Shown here: piece after piece, positions 19,747-30,000 of the stretch
Numbering within the stretch: position 1 is the stretch's first letter
Layout: the number at the start of each line of letters is the position of its first letter
Assembly: GCA_001662425.1 (NCBI GenBank)
Contig: BDDC01000056.1
Span: 64,969 to 128,968 of the forward strand
Length of the DNA: 64,000 bases
Reading direction: 5' to 3'
From: Chlamydomonas sphaeroides
Lineage: Eukaryota; Chlorophyta; Chlorophyceae; Chlamydomonadales; Chlamydomonadaceae
Translations under genes and position numbers: made by a program
Notes under the pieces: model-generated
What the model saw: only the letters and a program-made list of their open reading frames with translations
The model's database searches: none
What the model was told of the DNA's origin: nothing

Positions 19747-22700
19747 ATGCTGGATCCAGCTGCTATTGAGAGAGAGCTTGCTGATTTGCGGCGTCAGCGG
19801 TATGAGGTGTGTCGCGCTGTGGGCCTATGGAAGACATCTGCCGCGCTCAGGAGCCGCCCTGTTCATGCGCCTATGCATGTGCTCACAACTATGACAAATG
19901 TCCAACATGCCACCCGCGACACCGTGTCCCGCAACACCGATCACGGCCGCATCGCTTGCTGCTCGCAGGCCAGCCAGCGCGTCCGCGCGTCGCGGCAGCT
20001 GCCCACTGGTCCGCCGCTGAAGGGCCGTCTAGGCGGTCCCGGCGACCGGCCCCCGCTGGGCGGCGGTCGCGGCTTCGGCGACGGCCCCGGCAGGGACCGC
20101 GACCGCGATGGCCCCTTCGGCGGCCCCGGCAGGGACCGCGACCGCGATGGCCCCTTCGGCGGCCCCGGCCGCCTAGGCGCCTTCGGGCCCTCGCCACGCG
20201 GCCCGGGACCCTTCGGCGGCCCGGGACGCTTCGACAACGGCCCCGGGCTCGGCCGCGACCGCGACCGGCCCCCCTTCGGGCGTGACCTCGACAGGGACCG
20301 CCGGGATCGGGACCGGGACAGCGACCGGCCCGACCGGCCCGACACGGCGGCGCCACCAGCCCGGCGGCGAGCGGTGCAGTCCTTGGTCGTCCGGGAGCGG
20401 GGCGAGAAGGACGAGGACAAGGAGGCCGGCCGCGAGGAGGGCGGGCGCGACGAGGCATCCGCTCAGGAGCGGGACCGGGACCGGGACCGGGACCGGGGCG
20501 AGGAGGAGGAGGGGCGTCGGCCCAGGGACGGCGATGCCGACCGGGACCGGGACCGGGGACGCGACGGCGACCAGGAGCGGGACCGGGACATGGATCGCGA
20601 GGGCGAGGAGGGGCGCGGAGGGGAGGCCGACGCCGCGGCCAAGGATCGCAGCCGCTGGGGTCCGCCTCAGGCGCCACCGGTGAGGCAGCGCCCCGGGGCG
20701 GGAGCCGAGGCGCCGAGTGCAGGGCTGGGGCGGCAAATGGGGCGGGCGGGGGGCAGCCAGGAGCAGGGTTTCGGCAGGGCGGCTGTGCGAGGGCAACCCC
20801 GGGGCGGCTGTGCGAGGCCACCCCGGGGCCAGCCCCCCGGGGCCAGCCCACAGGGCCCCGCGCGCAGGCGCCGCTGGCCCCGGTCGCACGGCCAGTGGGC
20901 GCCTGGCTCACGGGCTGAGGGCCCAGCAGGGTATGGGCGCCGGGATGAGGCCCGCCTGCGAACCGTGCTGCCGCCCGGCACCTGCTTTGGGCCCGGGCTT
21001 AGGCTTGGGGAGTGGCAACGAGATCGCTGCTCCCATGGCCCCCGCCTCCGGCGCAGGAGGGCGAGCCCGGCCGCGGCCTCAAGCGCGGCGCCCACACCGC
21101 CGACGACCCGGACAGCCGCAAGCGCGCCAAGCGGCTCCTGGGGCGGGCGCTGCTGGGCACGCTGCAGCGCTTCCGGCAGGAGGACGCGCAGTTCCAGGTG
21201 GGGGCGCGGGGCGGGGGGCGCAGTTCCAGGTGGGGGCGCGGGGCATACGCGCGTGACGGTGCGTGAGGTTTGGGGGCCTGGGGTTCGGGGGTAGAGGAGG
21301 GCGCGTTGATGCACAGGTGGGGCCGCAGGCAGGGGGGAGCAGCCCGAGGGGGAAAAGGATGCCAGGAGGCCGAGGGAGGATGCCAGGGGCTTGGGAGGGG
21401 TGCGGTTGGGTTCCCCACACACCCAGAGCATCTGAACGCATCCCTGTGTGCTGCTGTGGCACCCCCTGTGTGCACGCGCGCCAGGCCTCGGACGCGGCGA
21501 CGCGGCGCGCGGACGCGGCGCGCAAAGCAGAGGAGAAGGCCGCCGCGGAGAGCGAGCGGCTGCGGCGGGCGGCGGTGGAGGCTCGCCAGAACCAGCGGCG
21601 GCAGGAGCTCGAGTCGCTGCTGGACCTGAACCTCGCCACCGACCTCAAGGTAGGGAGGGAGGCAGCGAGCGGGAGGGCGGGAGGGGTGGCAAATCTGGGG
21701 TGGCTGAGTCGCAGCTGTGTGCAGGTCTCAAGGAAGGGATGCCCGGCGCCGGTGGCTGGGTCACCGGCCGTCGCTGACACGCAGCCACGGCGGCTGCGGC
21801 CCCGCCAGCTTAACCGTGGGTACCCCGCACCTGCTGCCGCCCTTCCGCCCGCCCCGCCCTCATTGTCCTGCCCTCCGCTCCCGGCCGCCCTCCGCCTCCG
21901 CCTCCCCGACCAGGCCCTTGAGCTCATGTACGCCCGCAAGGTGGCCCGCCGCCGTGCGCTGGCTCGCTTCCTGCGGGCTGACGGCACGCCGCCGCCCACC
22001 GGGGCCAAGCAGGCCGCCGGGCCCGACGCCAAGGAGGGCGGCGAGGAGGGCGGCGGCGGCGGCAGCGGCCATGTGCAGCGCATGCCGGTGTACTGGCTGC
22101 CCGCTCGGCAGTGCGAGGCCAGCAAGGCGCTCAGCTTGCGGCAGGCAGAGCAGCTGCGGGACTGGGAGGTGCGGCCGAGGGAGGCAGGGAGGGAGGTGAT
22201 GGGGTTGAGGAGCGAGATGGCAGGAGGAGCGTGTGGGGCGACGTACCGGGCGGCAGTTGATGCCCGCGCACTCGCTGCAGGAGGCTGTTGGTTGTTGTCG
22301 AGCAGAAGGGAGATAGTCCGCGTGCTCCTGTTGGCACGAACCCTGGCGGCCCTTTCCTCGCCTCTCCCCCGGTGCAGGAGTCGGTGGTTGCGGAGCTGGA
22401 GCTGGAGAAGGACGGCCTGCGCGCTCGGGCGCAGGAGCGGCGGATGGGCATCGAGGAGCGGAGGCAGAGGGCCGAGGAGGCGCGCTCGGCCAGGGGCGGC
22501 GCGGCCGGCGGGCCGGGCGGCGCGGCCGGCGAAGAGGAGGAGGACGCGGAGGCCATCGCGGGTGCGTGCGCGCATGGGGGTGTGCGGAGCGCCAGCACTC
22601 GTACGCCAGGTCCACCTGCCCCCCCCTCAATCCCTGCTCCACACGCGAGGGACGCGCGCGCATGTCGGTACGCTTCACCCTCAACACGGCCTCGACACAA

Positions 22701-23645
22701 GCCCCCAACACACGGCGGCCCACCGCGGTATAGCCCAACCCCAGAACACACAATTCTGAGCGGGGGAGCCCCTCCCATGAGGTACACCGCCCAACCCCAC
22801 CGGCCCCTTCCCCCACACCGCACACCCGTCTGGATGTGGACGGGCACCACGACGAGCATTGACGCCAGGCACGCACGCAACACAACCCAACTGCCGCCCT
22901 CCCCCTGCCCACCTGCCCACCTGCACCCTGCACCCTCCCGCAGCGGTGGAGCTCGACGGCCACCACCACGAGGAGGAGGAGGGCGGCGGCAGGGCGGCCA
23001 AGGCGGCGGGCCGTGGGGACGACATGGACGCGGACGGTGGGGCACCCAGGGGGGGCGGGGGGAGGGCAGGGGTTGGGGCTGCGAGGGAGGGGTGCGTGCC
23101 CCGTGGGCTGAGCGGTGAGGGCCAGTGGTGGCCTGCGCTGGGCGGCGCATTGCGGCCCCTCCGCGCCGCGCCGCGTGGGGGCGCCGGGCGTGGTTGTGAG
23201 GGCTGTGCCGTGTCGGGCTGGGGCGAGGTGAGAGGGGTGCGACCGCAGCCTGCCACCCGCTGCTGCCGCATGGGCCCGCAGACGACCGCGCGGCCCGGGA
23301 GGCGGAGGCGGCCAAGGAGGCGGCGGACGCGGAGGCGGCGGCTGCGGCGGAGGCGGCCGAGGCGGCGGAGGCGGAGGCCAGGTGGGGCCTTGGGGCGGCG
23401 GTGGGCAGGGCAGGCCGCGGGCATGTGTGCCTGGCCTGGCCTGGATTTGCGGGGCGCCGTTGCAGGGCGGGGTTCGGAACAGGGAAAGAGCGAGTGCTGC
23501 GCTCTCTGCCTGCTCGATGCGCTGTGCTGTGGGTGGGCGTTGGTTCCTTGGGGGCCGCTTGCGTGCTCACCATCGCGTGACCCCCTCGCGGCCGCCTCGC
23601 AGGGAGGAGATGGACGCGGCGGGGGCGGAGGACATGATGGGGTGA
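19747..23645 (+). CDS. Pinin-family protein (583 aa)
   Basis: Nine exons: 19747-19806, 19969-20679, 21057-21197, 21485-21649, 21914-22168, 22378-22561, 22944-23036, 23282-23381 and 23603-23645. Phases agree and the product is 583 residues. Pinin is a nuclear splicing and exon-junction-complex partner. Residues 1-50 match the pinin N-terminal block (helix I-E-R-E-L-A-D-L-R-R-Q-R, then L-P-T-G-P-P-L-K-G-R-L). The core, about 280-480, has K-R-L-L-G-R-A-L-L-G-T-L-Q-R-F-R-Q-E-D, a charged coiled coil, and M-P-V-Y-W-L-P-A-R-Q-C (animal: H-L-F-Y-I-P-G-R-M-C). Between them lies a Gly/Pro and alternating Arg-Asp tract (about 45-250), partly a 39-bp direct duplication. The C-terminus is Glu/Ala-rich and lacks the long RS tail of animal pinin. 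No TGTAA signal was seen downstream. Confidence 0.85.
20084..20161 (+). repeat. 39-bp direct duplication in the pinin gene
   Basis: Two consecutive, almost identical 39-bp units encode G-P-G-R-D-R-D-R-D-G-P-F-G twice. They lie in the disordered region ahead of the pinin core. Confidence 0.85.
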
Positions 23646-25228
23646 GGCCCCCTTGCCGGCGGTCGCCCTGGAGCGGCTGCGGCCTTGCTGCGTTGGCCAA
23701 GCGTGAGCCCGGCCACGAGGCGGTCAGGCAGCAATGAGCTGTGTCTGCATGGGAGGATTAGGGCAGGCGGAAGATGGGATTTGGGAGGGCCCGGACGTGC
23801 CGTGGCCGGGGTGCGGACTGCGGTCGGGGTACGGAGCCGGACAGCTGCAGGTGCTCGGGGGTACGCACACGAACGGCAGCTGGTGGCGGTGGGGCCTGCA
23901 TTCTCGGAGAAGGGCAGAGCAGATGAGCGACGGCCGAGGGTTGTGGCGGAGGCTGCGGAGCTCAGTTACGATCGGCCGCTGCGGCTGCGGCTCCCAGGGC
24001 CGGGGCTGTGTTGTCGTCGGCGCAGCACCGATGTTGTCACTAGTGAGGCGGCACGGGGGAGCGGAGGTGGGCGGCTGGGCGCTGTCCTCGCCGGCCGCAA
24101 GGACGGCCTGGCGTTGGCGCGTCAGCGACCAGGAGGGCAGCGACGGCGTTCGGCAGGCACGCAGGAGCCAGGGAGAGAGGAGAGGAGAAGGCTGAGAGCC
24201 AGGGACGGGCCGGGCGCTTCGCATGGCAGCATGGCCGGCCACTCGTTGGGGCATGGCTGCAGCGAGGGGCCCATTTGGGAGGCGCATCGCCAGGTGTGCG
24301 AGGGGCGGTTGGGTACGTTCGCAAAGGGGCTTGCGCTCGCGAAGCTGCACGGCCTCTTCGGGGTGTGGGGTCCGTATGTCGCCCTGCTGCGCCGGCGGCC
24401 TTCGGCGCGTTGAGAGGCTGCGAGGTGGCTGGGTGGGCCAGGGCCGCCCCGGCAGGTCGGCCACGCGAGCAGCTGGGGCGTGGCAAGCGCGATGCGTTGC
24501 AACCGGCGAGTCCATGCCGCAGACACGCACAGGCAAGGAGCTTGCACGTACGCCGGGGCCGCCTGGCATGCGGGCCTAGCCAGCCGGGGCCCCACAACGC
24601 CTCGCGCACAGCGCCAGCGCAGCCCACAGCCGCGTCTAGAAAAGCGCAGAGGAATGCGCAAACGCCGCGCTGCAGCTCCGGCAAGCGGCGCCGCGGCTGC
24701 AGAGGCTTCAGCCCCGCCCTGCGCACGCCCTGACACCGACCACGCCGTCCCGCCCCAGCCGCCTCACGCCACATGCCTCGCTCCTGTCTGACAGACACCC
24801 CAAGACACACGCTCCCAAGGGACCCCAGCACAGCTTAAGCATCCCAGCACGCTGGCGCCCTCGTCCCGCCCCCGCGACAGCAGGCGGCATGCCTCGCTCC
24901 GGTCTGCCTGACACCTCGCACACACCTTCCCAAAGCATCCCACCACAGCCTCCTGCCAGCAGCCGCGCCCCGGTCTCCACAAACCTGTCCCAGCTGCGCA
25001 CAGGTGCATAGCTCGCCCCAGAAAGAGGCCACCCTGACCAGACGCAAACAGTCAGTCATGATGCGGTTGTCGCCGGACTATTTGAGGGGTCTCGGGCACA
25101 CCGACATCCGTGCCCTCACCCCACAGGCCGGACCTAGCCGCCCGGACTGCCTTGACGGCAGGACTGCGCTCTGCCCAAACAAACCCTGCATTGCCTTGCC
25201 GCGCCCTTCCCAAGCTCCAGCGCCCGCC
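23646..25228. other. Convergent 3' intergenic region (1.6 kb)
   Basis: This region separates the stops of the pinin gene (+) and the bL21m gene (-). A short repeat, GCATGCCTCGCTCC with TCTG-CTGAC following, occurs near 24772 and again near 24888. A 263-codon minus-strand frame (24040-24831) is Arg/Ala/Pro-rich without recognisable motifs, and I do not accept it. No TGTAA on either strand. I see no supported gene, though a short or non-coding transcript cannot be excluded. Confidence 0.5.
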
Positions 25229-26452
25229 TCACGCACCCACCGCCGTGCGCTGCTGCTGCTGCTGCTCCTCCTCCTGCTCGTCAGGCAGCGGCAGCAGCGC
25301 CGCCAGGTCCGCCAGCCGGCGGCTGTCGGTCACCGCCAGCGGCACCTCGGGCAGAAGCGACAGCTCGTCGCCGGGCGCGGCGTCTATGCCTCGCACTTGC
25401 AGTATCCGCAGCGTCGTGAGGTGCGGCCGCGGCGCCTGGTACTTCTGGTACCGCTTCCGCTTCTTCTTCTTGAACACGTGCACCTTGCCGTCGCGAAAGT
25501 GCTCCTCCACCGCCGCCAGCACCGTGGCACCCGGCACAAACGGCCGGCCCACGATGGTCTCGGAGCGCGAGCCCAGCATCAGCACGCGGTCCAGCGCGAT
25601 CACGTCGTTGACCTGCCGTACACGCAGTGCAGCAACAGCATGGCGGAACATGGTGAGGTGAGGTCAGGGCGAGGGGCAAGCGGTGGGGCAGGGAGCCGGG
25701 ACGTGCAGGGCTTGCGTGCAGGTAACGGCTCGAGCGCAGCCCATGGGTCGAGCAGAGCGTCGTGGTGCACTCGCCTGCACGCCTCGCAGCTGGTTGACGA
25801 ACAGGATGTCGTCGGTGGTGACCTTGTACTGCGAGCCCGCCAGCGCCACCACGCCGAACACGCGCTCGGGCTGCAGGCTGTAGGGTCCCGTGATGACGCC
25901 CACGCGGGCGTACTCGGCCGGCAGAGGGATGGTCGGGATGGGCGGCAGGCACGTGTCGACGATGGGCCCGAGGCGCGGGTGCCGCCGCGACGGCGGCCGG
26001 GGGGCTGCCGGGGGCGTGTCGTCGCCGCTGCCGGCGGGCAGCAACGCCTTGCGCTGGCGGTACTCCTCGATCAGCGGCTGAATGGCCTGCCGGCTGGCGG
26101 CCGTGTTGAAGGGCTTGAGGGAGCGCTTGTTCGAGCGGTACGCGCGCGCGCCGAGCGCGGCGGCCAACGCGGGCAGCAGGCCCGAGGTGGAGCCCGAGCT
26201 CAGGCCCAGAGGCGCGGCGCCGGCTGCCGGCGAAATTGTTGTTCGCCCGGTGACGTCGGAAGGCAGCCGAGCGTGCATCCGGCGCTGCGGCAGCTCGGCG
26301 GCGAGCGCGAGCGTGCGCATGAGGCGCACGCCGATGTTGCTGCCGTCCGCATGGCTGCCGCTAGTGCTAGCGCCGCTACATGATCTGTTCAGTCCTAGCA
26401 CGCCAACGCCGGTGCTCTCGGCGAGCTGCGCGAGCACGGAGCGCAGCGCCAT
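25229..26452 (-). CDS. Mitochondrial ribosomal protein bL21m (351 aa)
   Basis: Two exons, 25781-26452 and 25229-25612 (minus strand), phase 0, encode 351 residues. bL21 is a structural protein of the large ribosomal subunit. The core, about 198-320, reads F-G-V-V-A-L-A-G-S-Q-Y-K-V-T-T-D-D, N-D-V-I-A-L-D-R-V-L-M-L-G, then V-G-R-P-F-V-P-G-A-T-V-L-A-A-V-E-E-H, and the basic V-F-K-K-K-K-R-K-R-Y-Q-K-Y. These match the bL21 pattern (GGKQYxV, GxPxVxGAxVxAxV, FKxKRRKxYRxxxGHR). The ~195-residue N-terminal extension is rich in Arg, Ser and Ala and low in acids, fitting a mitochondrial transit peptide plus a lineage-specific part. A plastid location is less likely but possible. The C-terminus adds a poly-Gln stretch. 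The start is ATG 26452. Confidence 0.85.
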
Positions 26453-27089
26453 CACAGCTTGCGGCCAGGCCTATTACCACATTAATGCGTAGGAAGTAGG
26501 AGCGGCATGTGCATGAGTGGAATATGTCCGCTCATGCGAGCTCGCTATGTTGATGATTGGCCATGGCAATACTTGCCAACCCTTGCACGCGGATGCACCG
26601 TCGCTGCAGTCGTACTATGCTTTATATGAGCGTACGCTTGTGGTCATTGATTACTACGGCACGGTAGCATACACGCGCCCTTCCCGCCAAAGACCGGGTT
26701 GCGCGTCTCTGCTGGTTAGCAGCAGTTGCCATGATTCGAAACGGTGATTCCGTCCTCTGTTGGACATATCAGTGCCCCTGCGTGCGTTGCTGAGGAGGTC
26801 AGGTGGGCACATCGTTTTGCGTCTGCCTGCACGGAAAGCAGGAGCCCTGGCGACTCCCAGCTGTGCTCAAGCCTCTATGCACGCTTTAGGTAGTTGTACG
26901 GGGATATGCACGTTAGTAGGTTGTCCTGCCGGGGCTTGGGAGCACAGTGCGCGCGAGAAACACGCAGGCGCGAGCCGAATGCCGCACGCATGTCTCTTTC
27001 GGGCCGTTCGCTAGTTTGCCGGCACTAGTCGTCCTCATGCTCCTGTGCAGCCCCAACCCTGCCCATCGATCGCAACCTCCCAGGCAACG
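26453..27089. promoter_or_regulatory. Divergent promoter region of the bL21m and PHD genes
   Basis: This 637-bp divergent spacer is much richer in A/T than its surroundings. It contains ATTGG (CCAAT on the other strand) near 26556 and a TTTATAT stretch near 26621, which could serve one or both genes. The assignment is inference from position and composition. Confidence 0.5.
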
Positions 27090-30000
27090 ATGGCCGACTC
27101 TTTCTACTGCCGGGCTTGCCACGACAAGGTGAGCTGCAACACTCACGCCTCCAGTCCGTCTGTATCGGGCTGCTAGCCCTAAGCCGCAGCCCTTAATGCA
27201 ACCCCCTTGGGTCTGGACACACCCGCCCTTAGCCATCTGCTCCCCCTCTCCAACCCGTGCCGCCAGCACGGGGAGCTGGTGGAATGCGACGCCTGCGGTG
27301 CCTCCTACCACACAGCCTGCGCCGACGCCGCACCACGCCGCGGGCCGCCGGGCCCCGGCCCCGGCCGACCGCCTCCGCAGCCTCCCGGCGCCGACTGGTT
27401 CTGCCCCGCCTGCCGCTGCGTCCGCTGCGGCGCGGGCTGCTGCGCCCCGCCGCTGCCCTCGCCGCGCCCCGCACCTCCCACCGACGCAGACGCAGCCGCA
27501 GCCGCTCCGGGCGCCTGGCCGGGCCCGCCGCTGCCGGGCACGGGGCCGCCGCTGCTGGCGCGGGTTGCGGCGGGCCTGGAGCTGCCGCCGCCAGCCCCCA
27601 CGCAGCTGCAGGGCCGGCTGGCGCAGAGGGCGCTGTGGCGGGCCGTGGCGCAGAGGGCGCTGGCCTCGCAGCAGGTGCGTGTGTGTGGCAGTGTGTGTAA
27701 GGTAGAGCAGAACCGCACACGCGCGTGTGTGTGTGTGGGGGGGGGGGGGGGGGNNNNNNNNNNNNNNNNNNNNNNNNNNNNNNNNNNNNNNNNNNNNNNN
27801 NNNNNNNNNNNNNNNNNNNNNNNNNNNNNNNNNNNNNNNNNNNNNNNNNNNNNNNNNNNNNNNNNNNNNNNNNNNNNNNNNNNNNNNNNNNNNNNNNNNN
27901 NNNNNNNNNNNNNNNNNNNNNNNNNNNNNNNNNNNNNNNNNNNNNNNNNNNNNNNNNNNNNNNNNNNNNNNNNNNNNNNNNNNNNNNNNNNNNNNNNNNN
28001 NNNNNNNNNNNNNNNNNNNNNNNNNNNNNNNNNNNNNNNNNNNNNNNNNNNNNNNNNNNNNNNNNNNNNNNNNNNNNNNNNNNNNNNNNNNNNNNNNNNN
28101 NNNNNNNNNNNNNNNNGCATGCCGGGAAGGGCTGGTGCTGGTTGAGTCTGGCGTGGGGGCCGTGGGACCGGGGCGAAGGGCTGTTGCGAGCCGCCACAGC
28201 GGAGGGGCTCGGGCGTGTGGCCTGTGGTCCTGGGTGCCAAGGCACGGGTCGCACGGGTCAGGGCGCGGCCCAGACGGGGCGACCGGAGAGGCGTCCCGGG
28301 CCAGGCGGTATCCCCATGCCGCACCTTTGCCCAACACCCTGCCCGGCCACGTCCCCGCCCGGCGCCCCCTCGCCCGGCGCCCCCTCGCCCTCGCCCGCAG
28401 GCCACCCGCTGCGCCCAGCTGCCGGCGCCCGGCGGCCCCCACGCCCTGCCCTCCCCGGCCGGCGCCTCGGCGGCCCTGGCCCCTGCTGCCGACCTGCAGC
28501 TGACCTCGCAGCTGGCGGCCCGGGCGGCAAGCGCGGGCGAGCTGGAGGCGGCGCTGGGCAACGTGTGGTCGCCCAACCCGCGGCGCGACCCGCGGTCCAA
28601 CGGGCGGCTGCGGGCGCTGCAGGCCGCGCTGCTGCCGGGCGAGGCGTGGCGGGTGAGGGCGAGAGGCCAGAGGGGAGGTGCCAGAAGGGAGGTGCCAGAG
28701 GGGAGGTGCCAGGGCGGTGCGCAGCAGGGCCAGCAGGGTCCTGGGCGGGTGTACGGCTGGAGTGGGGCGCGGAGGGGCCGGAGGTGTAGGAAGCGTCGCC
28801 GTGTGCGCGTGGCGTTGCAAACCCTCCTGCTCCTGCATGCTCCTCGCAGGGCCGCCGCGTTGCGCTGCGGCTGGTATCGTGCCACCTGTTCTCAAAGCAC
28901 GGCAAGCATGAAACCGCGCAGCAGCAGCCCCAGGTGGCGCCAGCGCAGCCGCCGCCGGGCGGCGCCGCCGCGGTGCCCACAGCGGCCGGCTCGGCGCAGG
29001 CCCCGGCCCCGGCCACCGCGCCGTCCCCTGCCGCGGCGGCGGCCCTCGAGCGCGCGGCGGCGGCTGCCGCCGCAGCGGCGGAGCTGCCGCTGGGGGCTGT
29101 TGCCGCCAAGCTGGCGGAGGTGATATGCAGCATGGCTGCCTATGCTATGGCAAGCCAGTCCGGGCGGGCCGGCTCGCCAGCGGCGGCGGATGCGGCGCCG
29201 ACGGAGGGCGTGTTGGCCCGTTTCGAGCCACGCGACCGGGCCTTCTTGCGGACGCTGCTCGCCGACCCGGACGCCCTGCAGGAGGTCATGCGGCAGGTGG
29301 ACGAGCGCACGGCTGCGCTGCAGCGTTCGGCGGCCGCCGCTGCCACGGCGCCGGCGGCAGCGGCGCCTGCCGTCGCTCAGCCGCAAGGGGAGCGGCCGGC
29401 AGCGGAGGCCGACCGCCTGCCGTTCGCTGCTGGCGGCGGTGATGCGGCGGCGGCGGCGGCGTCCACGCCGACAGCGGCTTCGCTGCTGCGCAAGCGGTCG
29501 GCGGCGGAGGCGGAGCTGGCGGCGCCGTCAGGCACACCCGTCGCGGCTGCAGCGCCGCCGCCAGCTGTTGGCGCGCCAGGGGCGCTGCTGTCGCCCTCCA
29601 CCACCCAGCCGACGGCGGCGGAGGGGCCGGCGTCAGCGCCGCCGGCGGAGCCGCGGCGCCGCCAGGGCGCCATGGAAAAATGGCTAAACAAGCGCCAGCG
29701 GTTGTCAGGAGCCCCCTCCGCTGCAGCCGTCCGTGCGGCCGCCCCCGCCGCCGCCGCCGGCACTGACGCTGGTCCGTCCTCCGCTACTACGCCTCCGCGG
29801 GCTCCGCGGGCACCGCCAGCTCCCGCCGTCCCTCCTGCTGCGTCAGCCGCCGCGTATCCGCGCTCCTCCGCTGCCGCCACCACACCAGTGCGCACCCAGC
29901 CGGCGCCGCCTAGTCCACTCCCAGCGCCCGCTGCACACGCTGCGGCCGCCGGCCACACGGCGGCACCGGCGGGGGCCTCCATGGCGCCGGGCTCCATGCC

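Noticed and set aside
24040..24831. 263-codon minus-strand frame in the pinin/bL21m spacer
   Set aside because: Arg/Ala/Pro-rich without motif; both neighbours converge here, so 3' UTR is the simpler reading.
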